From Actinomortierella ambigua (taxonomy: Eukaryota > Mortierellomycota > Mortierellomycetes > Mortierellales > Mortierellaceae): a DNA stretch of 64,000 nucleotides. The stretch lies in NCBI GenBank assembly GCA_016098155.1, contig JAAAJB010000025.1, positions 1 to 64,000 of the forward strand. Reading direction: 5' to 3'. Below, one piece after another: positions 12,140 through 23,936 of the stretch. The notes beneath the pieces were generated by a model. It saw only the letters and a program-made list of their open reading frames with translations, did no database searches and had not been told where the DNA came from. The translations under genes were made by a program, and so were the position numbers. How positions within the stretch are numbered: the first letter of the stretch is position 1; each line of letters starts with the position of its first letter.

Positions 12140-15118
12140 GACTGTTTTCTATTGAAGGAAGGATGGGGGAGGGCGAGAGAGGGATCAGTAAAGATGAACA
12201 TGATGCCATCACCGCCTTCAAAATGTGAAAAAACGCTCTCACACACGCACCGTTTAGTGAAGGGTTGATCTGTCTGTTTTGCAAGGGGCCTGGGAGGTGC
12301 GGATAAAGATATGGGTGGGAGACACAGAGGCCCAGTCGGAAAGTAGGAAGAGGAGGGCGTGACAGAGAAAAAAAAATGCCGACAGAACTTAGACCCACGA
12401 CTAGTGCGAAATCAGAGAGGGGGAGAGAAACAAAGAGCCAACAAAAGCACTTGTTAGCAACAAAGGGATCCATTCTGCATGGGGTACACGCGATTCGAAG
12501 AGTGGGAGAAGGGGAGGGGGTGAGGCAAGGAAGCGAAGAACCAGACTTATGAGTCGGGAGAAGGGAAAAGTGAACCAACTTTCCAGGGAATCAAAAAGAA
12601 AAGGTGATTTAGGGGGAGGGGAGAAAGAGGAAACAATATAATCAGCGAGAGAGAGGGAGGGAGGGAGAGAGAGTATTGTTGTGATCAGCAGCAAGCGAAT
12701 CCGTGCTCGCACAAGAGAGGAGAGACAACGTGTGTTGTTGTTATTGTTGATATGTCGTTGGTATTATTGTTGTTGTTGTTGTGTATGCGTGTATGCTGTT
12801 GTTTGTTGGAGTGTTAACAGCACGTCCTTCTACTTTCCTTCCCTTCAAAAAAAAGGGGGGGGAGGACAGGGTCACTATAAGCTAGGGGTGATGGGTAGGG
12901 TGGGTGGGGCAGGGACAAGGGAGACTGGCAGCCAAGCAGGCAAGCAGACTGATAGACTGATACGCTGATAGACCGATACACTGATAGATGATAGACGGAG
13001 AGACGGACTGACCAACCGACAGGACACCGCCCAATTCTCACACGCCCAACATCCACTTCAATCTTGACATGCTCTTAGAATAACATATGATATGAATAAT
13101 GTTGCCCTGTGTATGTGTGTGCCACAGATATCATTCCTTCGCAGGTGCCCCCCTTGTGCCTTCGTTTCCGTACCCTTCCCCCCCCCTCCGAAAATAGCAA
13201 ATTAGCACCGCGCAAGCCCACAGATTCAATATTCATTCAGTCAATCAGTCAGTCAGTCGGCCAACAGTTAGTCTCCATGTCACTTCCTCACACTGGTTGT
13301 CAGATGTCGCCGCTTTTTTTCCCCCTCTGTCTCCAAAGTTTTCCTTGGTCATCAGCCAACAAACTGAGCACACCAGCAGAGTTGAGAGCATGACAGCAGC
13401 AGCACGACAAAAGGGGAGATGACGTGTGGAAAAGAGCAATAGTGGGTCAAAGAGCCTAGCGAGGACTAGCACCCCTGTGAATCTGCTTCCAATGCCCAGA
13501 CCACACATGTTCATTGTATGCAGGAAGGGGTGTCTATCTTGTCAGAAATCATCATCTCCATCATCATCACCGCCACCACCATCACCACCTTCCTCCCCCC
13601 ATACACACACACGACACCTTTCTTTCTTCCAGAAAAAGGGAAGCTAGTCATCAAGCAATTGATTTATCACTCAATACGACAGGCAACATCAACATAGAAA
13701 TGAAATACTTTGCTGAAAATAACTTACTTCCGTCCAACTCTCTTCCTCCCGCCAAGGTTGTTTGTACTGCAGTACAGCCTGTCAATCTCATTGTAGGGCC
13801 CTTTTTTTTTATTTATCCACACCCCTCTCTCTCCTCTCCCCCTCTCCCCACGGGGGGTGGAAGGGGGGGGGAATCCACTCCACTTGCTCAGAGACTTCCA
13901 CTCATCAGGTGCAGAAGAGTCACACAGCCCAGGAAAAAAAATAAAGACACACACCTCGCCAACGACTTCTCATTCTACGAATGATGCATCTTCTGGCATT
14001 CCAAGAGCATTGATGAGAGGAAGGGAAAAAAGGGGGAGGCGAGGGAGGAAGAGGGAGGGAGAGGGAGGGAGAGGGGGCTAGAGAGAGCAGCTGGGGTGCC
14101 CGAGTCAATTCCAGCCGTCGTCATGTTGCTGTTGACGAAAAGGGAGCTTCCATTTCCCAGCCTTTTGGTGTTGGGCCTGGTCCGGGCTCTAAACTTTGTT
14201 TCCTTTTGCTTTTTTGTTTTCTGATGCAGCAGTACGTTTCTTCGTATCCCCCAGTCAGGTCGACTTTGTCATGGAAGGAAAAGAGAGGGAGCGAAGGAGA
14301 ATGAAAGAAATGGAAAGAAATGGAGGTGCCCATCACTGTACCCCTCTCTCCCTCTTCACCCCTTCGCAGGGAGGGAGGGGGGGCGAGGGAGTGTGGCTGT
14401 CCTGATGATTCGTGGCAAAACAATACAAGAACTTGGGTGTGTTGGGTGCACAACAGACGGGGTTGAAGGAAAAATCTATATCTCTCTCTCTTTCTCCCTC
14501 TCTCTCTATATCTCTCGTCTGCAAGCAAAGCACATACATACATACATAAACACACACGCAGAAACACTTTTCAGCAGCACTCTTGATTTCTCCGTCAGTA
14601 GTGGCGGTAGGAGACTGGGGAGAGGGAGAGGATGAAAAGAGTGTTGGGGGCAAGAGCGAGTGAGTGAAAGTGGGAAGTGAGTGTGCAAGTGTGTGAGTGA
14701 GTGAGTGAGTGAGTGAGTCGGCGTCTCGAAAAGAAAAAGACGGGAAAAAAATGAAGATACGACAACACAAAAAAAAAACCTCTAGTGACTGCCCTGTCCA
14801 GAATGATATCATTCCGCTGAGGAGAGTCTGATTTCCGAGGGCTCCGTAGCCCAGGACCTCACTAGTCTAGTCGTAACTGGGACCCGCTAGATCGCTTCCT
14901 CATTCAACTCAGCTTTGTGCCAGTCAATAGCGCTGTAGGAGTTTTCATCCTTACCCCTGCCTACCACCACCTGTTGCACATTCTCCTCTTTTCAAGTGTG
15001 AACATCGGTGTTGCCACCAAACCTTTTTTAGTGGTCGTCAAAAACAATATACTTTCTCTAAAATGGTTTTATTGTATATTATGGGGGAGGGTGCAAAAAA
15101 ACAAGCTGCACACGATGG
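12140..15118. other. 3-kb gene-free region between OGT and PEX5
   Basis: It holds the OGT promoter and 5' leader on its left and the PEX5 3' end on its right. Only short, compositionally biased open frames occur. It has several low-complexity patches: degenerate GATA/GACTGATA units (about 12945-13010), CAGT units (about 13230-13258), CT-rich runs (about 14480-14517) and GTGA units (about 14690-14719). A 14-bp perfect palindrome lies at 14801-14814. No tRNA or conserved protein was recognised. Confidence 0.55.
12945..13010. repeat. Degenerate GACTGATA-type tandem repeat
   Basis: Repeated GATAGACTGATA, GATAGACCGATA and GATAGATGATAG units run upstream of the OGT start. They are imperfect and could include GATA-factor sites; no function is shown. 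Confidence 0.5.
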
Positions 15119-17883
15119 CTAAAAGTCAAATTCGCCACGGAACACATCCAGGTCTCGCGACGACTCACAGCGTTGCGCCAAGTCTGGTCGATCCAACATG
15201 TACATCGCCATCTTGAGCGTCTCCCAAATGTTTTGACTCATGCCCCCAACACCGCCATCTGGCGCTTTTCCGGCAGTTGAAGTGCCAACCATCACCCCGC
15301 GGGCCGCATCACCGGCATTCTGCAGCGACAGCGCACTCAGTAGATGCTCGGCCGCCTCACGATGCTGGCCCAGGTCCATGCACGCAATCGCAAGGTTGTA
15401 CCGCGCTCGGATATAGCTAGGGTTGATGTTGAGCGCATTAAAGTAGGCCTCGATTGCCTGCTCCGTGTGTTGCGAGTTGGCTAGTGTGGCGCCATACTTA
15501 TTCCAAAGCATATAGTCGTCCGGTCGCAGGTTGAGTGCTGCCCGGAAACAGTCCACTGCCTTGTCGTGCTCATCCGAAATGTTAAACAATACGCCCAGCG
15601 CAATCTGGATGTCCGGGTCGAGATTCTCACCGGGATTTGTCCTGGCACACTCCAGGAACAGGCCTGTAACATACTCATGCCTCTGCTGAGCAGACTGCCC
15701 GCTTGCCAATGGCTTGAGGTGTGCCGTCTCAAGTGCGCCCTTGTAAGTCTCCGAGTTTTCGATCCATGACTGCAGAGAATCGTACGCGTCCGCTCGGCAG
15801 TTCTCGTTGGTGTAACTCACAGCAAGGGCCAGCCAGGCATTGAGCTCTCGCGGGTCCGCCTCCACGGCCTTGATCAGCGCCGCCAGCGCCAATGTCTCAC
15901 GCTCGTTTTCTTGTTGCCGCAGACCGAGCTGATGCCATGCCGCAGCATCCATCGGATCCTTTTGAACTGCTGCTTCCAGTGCCAGAATGGCCTCCGTCAA
16001 GTTGCCACGCGCTGCAAGCTCCATCAACTTTGGTCGGTCTGCCACCACATATGGGTTGTTTTGTTCAAATGCATACTGTCGGTACCGCGGGTCCGACGCC
16101 CGGTAGCCCAGGCCTGTGACACCATGGCGATCCCAGTCCTTTTGCAGGCTATCCCATTCCTTGTCCAGCGGATCATCTGCAAGGTGAGCAATGTTCTTGC
16201 GGTACGTCTCTACCCAGCTCTCAGAGGTGTCTCCCTGTGCCTGGAAAGCCTGCTCAAGAGTCTCGGCTGCATTGGCGGCATTGAACTCGTTGACCCAATC
16301 TTGTGCCGTGTTCCCCGTTTGGGTTTGGAACTGCTCCGCCCAGTCGCCTGCCACTGGTGGTGCGCCGCCGGCTCGGTGAGCAACGCCAGTAAACTCCTCG
16401 GCCCAGCTTGCCTCTTGTTGCTTGGCCTGCTCGCCCGACATCATGCCACCTGTCTCCCGATTTTGGATATACTGCTCAATGCGCTTCTCAAACTCGTTCG
16501 CCCATGTGCTTCCTTGAAGACCGTCGGTCTGAATTGAGTCGCCCTCAAACTCCTTCGCCCATTCGCCATCAGAAGCCTTGCCTTTCCCCTTGTCGAGGGT
16601 TGGTTGCTGTGCATTAAACTCGTTTGCCCAGCTGCCTGTCGATGCCACTGGGGTTGTCTGCTCCACCAATTTGTTGCCCTCAATAGCCACCTCTTGGTCT
16701 CGCAGGCGTCGCATAAAGTTCATAAAGTTGGAATTTTTGAACTTTGCGTTGGCAGCCGGATCAACCGAGTCTAGAAGCATGCCAGCGGTCTTGGCGAGTG
16801 CTTCCCTGCTGCTAGCATCCGTTGTCTCGGCCTGAGCAAACTCTTCTGCCCAGCTACCAGGATTTTCAGTCTTAAACTCTGATTCCCACTCGCTCACTAT
16901 CGTTCGACAAGAAACGAATATCAGCATTACTAAGATTGCTTTGACTCCCTCCTTTGTTTTTCCTTCGCTTTCCACAATGACAGCATGCTTTTAGAGCTCA
17001 TACCTTGCTTGGCATCTTCAAATGCCTTTTCAAAAGCGGCAATCTGTTCGGGGGCTAGCGAGTGATCGGGTCCTCCGTGCGCCTGTTCAAACGCTGCAAA
17101 TTCTGCCTGCCAGCTTCCTATTTGGATGTTTCATCAATAAAGAAGGACGTGTACGTGAGAATGACAGTCCCTGCCTACATTGGCTATTTTCCTAAGAAAC
17201 ACATGAAAAGGGTTCTCCTAACCTGGGGCGTGATGCACCTGCTGTGCGCTGCGGAAAGCATTCTCAAACTCTTCAAACTGGGCATCGTTGTGGAAGGTGG
17301 GGTGGTGATGTTGCTGTGGGCCACTGTTTTGTTGCATAAAGTCCTGTGCCCAGTCGGCAGGGCCTGCAGATGCTGCAATGGGTGATGGATGGTGATGAAT
17401 AGCGTCCAGCTCCTTTCCCATGCCGCGCAAGTCGAAGAACTCTTCTTGACCACCCTGCTGGCTCTGCAGGAACTCTTGTGAGAACTAGTTTGGAAAGAGG
17501 GGACCAGTCATTTAATGGGCTATTCACTTTTGACACGTTGAAAGTGTTGCAAGAGCTATCGAGAAATGAGGCGCCTACCTGATCAGCCTGGTGTGCGTTC
17601 GCTCGGGCAGTTCGAAAGCTCATCGACCCTCCAGCCGAGCCTGGGCTGGACGTGAAACGATCCTAATGACACCAGGGACAAGGTTGCCAGCCGAGCGAGC
17701 TTTGTCAGTACAGTGTCCACAAGTGAGCCGGAAAAAAACGTAGAAAAGAGAGCAGGAATAGGCTGCCTCTGTGATGCAGGCACCACATACCTGTTGCCTT
17801 GACCTATCCCGAGAAAAGTTCTTGACAAGGCTACTCATGCCATTGGATGGACCACATTCGGCCCCACCGGAGATTAAAGACAT
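15119..17883 (-). CDS. PEX5: Peroxisomal PTS1 import receptor
   Basis: Exons 17883-17791, 17662-17579, 17484-17223, 17117-17004 and 16896-15119 give 776 residues. PEX5 binds C-terminal PTS1 signals with its TPR domain, docks at PEX14/PEX13 and delivers folded cargo into peroxisomes. The start is fixed by MSLISGGAEC, the family N-terminus, whose Cys10 is the site of recycling ubiquitination. The middle holds ten WxxxF motifs (for example WAQDF, WQAEF, WESEF, WANEF, WAKEF, WVNEF), plus one WVETY; these bind PEX14 and PEX13. The C-terminal half has the TPRs, including YNLAIACMDLGQHREA. The protein is longer than the usual 570-650 residues because of the extra pentapeptide region. The gene is divergent from the VIT/vWA gene. 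Confidence 0.95.
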
Positions 17884-18276
17884 TGTGAAGTGGGACTGGT
17901 GGTGTTACTGAGTTGGAGAGTGCAATTCTTTTGCGTGAGAGACAAGGGTGGCCAACCGGTGGGGAGAATGTAGGCAAGAAGAATGACTGGATGGGAGGAA
18001 AGAATGAAATTGAGGACGGGAAGGACAATGAGGAGTGAATGCGCAGAGGCTCGGTTGAGGTAGAACTGTTGGAAGAAAAAAGGGAGTAGTTTTCTTCCGG
18101 GCTGGCTGACCAATCATGGGAGTGTTCACACGTGGGTTTCCCCGCCTTTGTCCCCACTCGAATGCCATCCCGACATGTTCGCCTGCTGTGAACATAAAAG
18201 AGACGTCGCTCACTCCGATTAAAAAGCTCCTCCTAGGCTGAGCCCTAAACTACCACCGTGTACGTAGTAGTATGCA

Positions 18277-18314
18277 GGCATGCACCGCTGCTGTAGGCAT
18301 GCACTGCTGCTGGC
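18277..18314. repeat. Two tandem 19-bp copies containing GCATGCAC
   Basis: Two adjacent copies begin GGCATGCAC and continue with CGCTGCTG or TGCTGCTG. Each has the palindromic core GCATGC. They lie in the shared PEX5 / VIT-vWA promoter and could be factor-binding sites; this is inference. Confidence 0.55.
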
Positions 18315-18510
18315 AGCGTAAGAAGTGTCGCGTTGCTTGTTGAGTAGCCCAGAAAAACAAAGGGTGGAAAGGGACCAACCCAACAAGCTTCAAGGAGCTT
18401 TCGCAACCTCAGTGCCCCACCACCGTAGACTTTTCGACCTTCTCAACAATAGCTTTGCAACATCTTCTTGCCAATGTGGCTGTACTTGCAGGCGAGAGTC
18501 AGAGTAGGAC

Positions 18511-18555
18511 ATGGTTGACTGAATGGCTGACTGACTGGCTGACTGGTTGACTGAC
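18511..18555. repeat. Degenerate GGCTGACT / GGTTGACT repeat
   Basis: Five or so imperfect units of the GGYTGACT type in the divergent promoter. Several contain TGACT, a half-site of AP-1/Gcn4-type elements. Function is unknown. Confidence 0.5.
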
Positions 18556-18645
18556 AAACAATCTCTGTCAGAGCAAAGTCGACAACAGTCGATTGAAAAT
18601 ATTTGTTGCAAGAAGACCATAAGTCGACAGCTAAAAACCGCTTGT

Positions 18646-18663
18646 CCTTGTATAAATACAAGG
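18646..18663 (+). promoter_or_regulatory. TATA box inside a perfect inverted repeat
   Basis: TATAAATA (18651-18658) lies 276 bases before the VIT/vWA start codon. It sits in an 8-bp perfect inverted repeat, CCTTGTAT-AA-ATACAAGG. The position suits transcription start about 18680-18690 with a short spliced leader. Confidence 0.6.
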
Positions 18664-18759
18664 CACCGCCCCCTTTCCTCTTTGCTTTCTCTCACCTTCA
18701 AACCCAAACTTTTAGTCCAACAACACAACATCTCCTTTTCCATCGAACGCCGGCAGAAG

Positions 18760-18905
18760 GTAAGCCATTTGAACACAATCTCCATCTTGCTTTGTATAAT
18801 TTTTTTTCGTGCGTTGTCGCCGCCTCAATTTTTTTTTTTTTCAAATGGTACCAACTGTCCCACGCTCTCTCTCTCTCTCTCTCTCTTCTACTTCCTGGTC
18901 CATAG
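18760..18905 (+). other. Candidate 5' leader intron of the VIT/vWA gene
   Basis: GTAAGC follows AGAAG at 18760, and CCATAG ends at 18905 after poly-T and CT-rich runs. This leaves a 21-base leader before the ATG at 18927. The sites look good but lie outside coding sequence, so the intron is a prediction. Confidence 0.5.
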
Positions 18906-18926
18906 CCCCAGTTTCCAACCACCGTC

Positions 18927-21900
18927 ATGTCAACAGCCCTCTGTGGCATCCACACCCCTGTGGGCCACTATTCCCTATACCTGCCACTGATCGATGTCAA
19001 AGCCCGTGCGACCATCCTGGCATCAACATCTCGCACAAAACTCACCCAAACCTTTTTCAACTCATCCTCTACTCCGTTACAAGAAGTACAATACGTCTTT
19101 CCTCTATATGAAGGTGTGAGTGTTGTTGCCTTCACATGCCGCGTCGGTGACCGCACCATTGTCGGCGAAGTCAAAGAGCGTGAAAAGGCCAAGCAAGACT
19201 TCAAAGAAGCTGTTGCGGCCGGCCGGCGAGCCGCACTCTTCGAGGAAGCGCGTGAGGCATCAGACTGCTTCATGACCAGTGTTGGCAACATCCCTGCAGG
19301 GGCCAAGGTCGAGGTCAATATCACCTATGTCAGTGAGCTCAAGCACGATGCTGAGGTCGATGGCATCCGCTTCACCATCCCTGCCAAGATTCTCCCACGC
19401 TATGGTGACTACCCTGTCAGTCTCATGCCCATGAACACCGCCAATGTCGACGGCAAGATGGATATCATCGTCGACGTGGTCTTGCCGCATCAGAGTAGCA
19501 TCCAAAAGATTCAGTCGCCCTCGCACCCAATCTCGGTCAACCTTGGCACCACTTCGGTCGCCCCCCATGCAGAGCCTATCCTGTCCAAGGCTTCGGCCTC
19601 GCTTGGTCTCGCCAGCGTGGGCATGGAGAAGGACTTTATCCTTCAGGTGGTTGCCAAGGACACTGGTGTTCCAACCGCTGTTCTCGAGACTCATCCCACG
19701 ATTCCGAACCAACGAGCTCTCATGGCCACGTTGGTTCCCCGATTTGCTCTCCCAGCAGATCACCCCGAGATTGTCTTCCTTGTTGACCGTAGTGGAAGCA
19801 TGATGGGTAAACCCATCGAGCTTGTCAAGTCGGCCCTAAAGGTTTTCCTCAAGAGCATCCCCGTCGGTGTCAGGTTTAACATCTGTTCGTTTGGCACGCA
19901 TTGCAGTTTCTTGTGGCCAAAAAGCAAAGCCTACAACGAAGAGACGCTCGATGAGGCTCTGAGGCACGTCCAGACCATGCAGGCCAACTTTCACGGCACA
20001 GAGATGCTCAAGCCCTTCAAGGACACCATCGAAAACCGGTACCGTGATCTGCCTCTCGAAATTCTCTTGCTCACGGATGGCGAAATTTGGGACCAGCTAA
20101 AGCTCTTTGACTACCTGAATAAGCACGTTGCTGCAGCCACGACGCCCCTCCGTGTCTTCACCTTGGGCATCGGTAGTGGTGTTTCGCATGCTCTGATCGA
20201 GGGTATTGCCCGAGCTGGCAATGGTTTCTCGCAGGCTGTGACTGATGGCGAAAAGATGGATACCAAGCTGATTCGCATGCTCAAGGGTGCCATGTCCCCT
20301 CATACCACCGACTATACGCTCGAGGTCAAATACACCTCAGATATCGCCATCAATGTTGACCACCAAACCTCTGCCACTAGATCCGACTCTGACGATGAGT
20401 TTGTTTTGGTCGAGCGCGTCCGAGATTGCTTACAGATTGATACCAGCAAGAGTGACAAAGGGAAAGGCAAGATACAGCTCTCCAGGACGCCCATTTCCTT
20501 CTTTGACCCAAGCCTGGACCCCGACAACAACAATACAGCCAACCACAACAAAGCACCTGACGCCACTGGCGAGCGTCGTTACAGCCACCTTCCAACAGTG
20601 TTGCCACCGAAGCTCATGCAGGCGCCTCATGTCGTCCCACCCTTGTTCGCCTTCAACCGCACAACCGTCTACGTACTAATGGGGCCCGAATGTAGCCGCC
20701 TGAAGCCCACCTCTATTATCCTGCGGGCTCAATCCGATCATGGACCGCTCGAGCTCGAAATCCCGATCGAGATTCTCGAGGACAATTACGGTGGTCTGGT
20801 CCATCAGCTAGCAGCCAAGAGGGCCATCACAGAACTCGAAGAGGGTCGCGGCTGGCTTATACACGCGCAAGACAAAACATCGGGCGAACTCCTTAGCCTC
20901 AAGTATGAGAGCCGTTTTGATGAGATGGTCGAGCGGGAAGCCGTCCGTATTGGTGTGCTGTCCCAGATCGGCGGCAAATGGACATCCTTTGTCGCAGTGG
21001 AGAAATCGCACACTGAGGACTCCGACGCTGATGCAGCTGATGCAGATGCTGATAATCAGGAGATTGGTGACGATGAGGCTGAGCGTGGTATGGAATTAGA
21101 AGATGAAGGAGGAAAGAAAGACGCCATTGCCAAGAGGAAGAGCACTGAGTCCACCTCGCCCCCCGTTTACCACGAGTTGGCCACATCTCCCGGATCGACT
21201 GCCCCTGGAGCCACTCCGCCCCAAGCACCAGCCCCATCATCGGGTTCCTCCCAAGTTCGTACCTCTTCAAAGTCAAAGGTGAGCCTTACCACGAAAGATG
21301 CCTATCTTCCATCTGCTCAAGGTGCACTAGGCGACTCGCACGGAATATCGGGTAGGGACATCGCGGTGACTCCGCAGGGTGGGCAGAACCTGACTATAAA
21401 CCCTCGTGCGAAGCGGCGTACGTTCCAGAGAAGCGCCATACCAGATGAGTCTGAGCAAGACGAGGCAGAAGAGGAGAGGATAGCAAGCTTCTTGAGCCAC
21501 ATGCAATCGCAGACCCTGACGACACAGCGTGGACTGGAGAACCAGACGGCAGCAATCTCATACCATCCGTCACCACAGGAAGGACTGTCGCCGGGGATGC
21601 TTGGGGTGAATCAGGAGCCTGCAGATGCCCTGGGCTCTCGAGGTAAGAAGCTACAATCAAGCATCCAACGAGTGACGAGTGGATGACTTTTGCTTTATCG
21701 GTGCTGGATGTCGAGGTGCTCACTGACCATGGACCATTTGGCCGAGGGGTCCGTGACTTTCCTAAAAACCTGTAGCGTGTGTACATGTCTGATCCATTCC
21801 TTTGCCTTTTGATAGTAGCTCGCTCGGTCACATTTAGCCACAGAAGGCCCTTTGCCTCAACCTTCAAGGCCTCCATCAGCTCAGTCGCGAACTTCATGAA

Positions 21901-23207
21901 TCTGCGCTCCAGCAACACGGTCAAGGCCGCTGTTCCCATGTCATATGTGTCCTCGCCACCAGGCAATATGCCGGCGCTCAACCAGCCAGCGCATATCCCT
22001 TCGCAAATCTCGCAGCCCATGGAGATCATACACTCCTATTCAAATGCCGCCCTCCCCTATGGTGCACTATACTCATCAAGCCGTGAACGCAGGAGAGGCT
22101 CTTCTCGCGCCGCGACCCTTAGGGATTCGCTATCGACAACCTCGGATGGGTCTAAACGCACTATGAAGGGTAGCAAAAGGTCAAAGGACGACGTAGTGGA
22201 CATGAGCCAACCTCGCCCTCATGCTCACCACACATTGCGTAGGTCCAGCGCCCATGCAATGTCCATAGCTCCCACGCTGCAAGGAACGAACGCATATCGA
22301 CCTCCCGTGATTGATACAGCCAGGAAGCCTGAAGGCGACCGGTTTAGGCGTAATGTCGGAGAGAACCTCGGGTACCTCGAATCCAGCATCGACTCCGACT
22401 CCGACGAACACGACGACGGCCTCGACGACATGCCTATACGTCTTGAAAGCCCTAGCCACGCGTCCCGTATGCTGACCAAACCAGCACCAGCCCCATCCTC
22501 TACCTTGTCTCCCCATCGTTATTTTCGCTTTCGTATGTCGTCCAAGGGCGCCACTCTCCATGGAGAGCCTTCCACTCCTAGAGTCACCTTGTTCTCCTCA
22601 CCCACCGTTCCTCTGGATCAACAGCAAAACTCAATCCGCTCCTCATTCGGCAGTCCTGCAAACACCTCGCCCACCTCATCCACGGTTACTCTTGGTCAAC
22701 AACAGGCGACCTCACTCTTCACCTCTGCAACCACCACCATCACCCCCTCGTCCTCCCTTCCTCCTACTCTTCACGATCAACATGGATCGCTCCACACGCT
22801 ATCTTATTCTCTTACAAACGCCTCCACCTCGTCTGCCCCTCCTTCTCTTCCTAATGATCAACAAGAGACCTCATTCCAGTGGCTCTGCACCCCCACAGCC
22901 ACTATCTCGGCCTTGCCCACCCTTCATACTACTCATTGTATGGCAGCGGAGACCCCATTCAATGAGAACTTCTTCACTCCCCTAACCACCCCCTCCTCCT
23001 CCCCGTATAGTCTCCCTCCTCCACCTCCACCCCCACCACCTCCTCCTGCTCCAGCAAAATCCCCGCTGGAGACCCTGATCGACCTCCAGACCTTTGCTGG
23101 CTTCTGGAGGCCATCGTCCGAGCTAGCCTCCTGTCTCGGCCTGGCGTTCGACACGCTCCAAAACGCGCGTCTCGTCTTGGACGACACGTACTACTTGTCC
23201 AATAGTC

Positions 23208-23254
<47 letters not shown>

Positions 23255-23506
23255 GACAACAACAGCAACAACAACGACAACTTGTCTGGCACTTTCAACG
23301 AAAGCGACCAGCGGCTAACGCAGTTGCAGTTGCTACTCGCCACGGCCTTGGCCATCCACTACTTGGAAACCCAGCTGTCCAACGACAAGCCTACCTGGGA
23401 GCTCATGGTCGACAAGGCCAGGGCCTGGCTCCTGACCACGCTTGGCCAAAGTCAAGTCATTGTCGAAACCCTCATGGCTAAGGCTGAGGGCATGTTTTCT
23501 TCTTAA
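18927..23506 (+). CDS. VIT and von Willebrand A domain protein
   Basis: Exons 18927-21642 and 21816-23506 (acceptor could also be 21819) give about 1,468 residues. The first 140 or so form a VIT domain (GVSVVAFTCRVGDRTIVGEV; GNIPAGAKVEVNITYVSEL). A vWA domain follows near 280-450 with an intact MIDAS motif, DRSGSMMG. Middle and downstream parts are Ser/Pro/Asp-rich, with a poly-Ser tract from a CAG repeat. The end of exon 2 carries the C-terminal segment usual in this family (ETLIDLQTFAGFW; ATALAIHYLE; WELMVDKARAWL), which supports joining the two exons. Relatives include VWA5A and the VIT/vWA part of PARP4. No catalytic domain is seen. A scaffold or adhesion role is inferred; the biochemical function is unknown. 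Confidence 0.85.
23209..23253 (+). repeat. Pure (CAG)15 microsatellite coding poly-Ser
   Basis: Fifteen uninterrupted trinucleotide units, read in the AGC frame as Ser in the VIT/vWA protein. Pure units suggest length variation between strains. Confidence 0.9.
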
Positions 23507-23762
23507 GTCGCCACAATGTAGGGGGGATTTCTTTGTTTCTTTTTATTCTATTGTTGTCATATCGATATTTGAACACAACACACACAAATATACAAACAAA
23601 AAACTGATTTTCTTTATTCGCTGCAATATGGAGGCAAGAAAATTTTAAAGTTTTTTTTTATCGTCTTGGGGGGGAAAGTTGATCAAGCGAAGGAAAGAGT
23701 GGGGAGGTCGGCTCCATATTGGAGGAAAGAGATAGAGACGGAGGGGGGGGGGGTATGATTTT

Positions 23763-23902
23763 TTAGGCATAAATCCTGCGACGGTTGCGTTTGATGACAG
23801 CGTTGAGCTGGTTCTCCAGCATCTGTGTCTCCATCTTGGCGTTGCGCACCTGCATCTCCAGATCCTCCACCGTGCGCGCCGTGGCCGTCGGGGTATGAGG
23901 AT

Positions 23903-23936
<34 letters not shown>

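Larger units (their letters stand above)
17884..18926. promoter_or_regulatory. Divergent promoter region, PEX5 / VIT-vWA
   Basis: About 1 kb between opposed start codons. The right side carries a TATA box (18651-18658) and a likely leader intron for the VIT/vWA gene. The left side, rich in G/A, would hold the PEX5 promoter. Short tandem repeats lie at 18277-18314 and 18511-18555. No gene was found. Confidence 0.6.

Noticed and set aside
14801..14900. Possible tRNA or small RNA around the palindrome near 14.8 kb
   Set aside because: No cloverleaf, A-box or B-box could be built; only the short palindrome is real.
21276..21300. Extra GTGAGC donor in the VIT/vWA gene
   Set aside because: The frame stays open through it and no matching nearby acceptor is needed, so it was not used.
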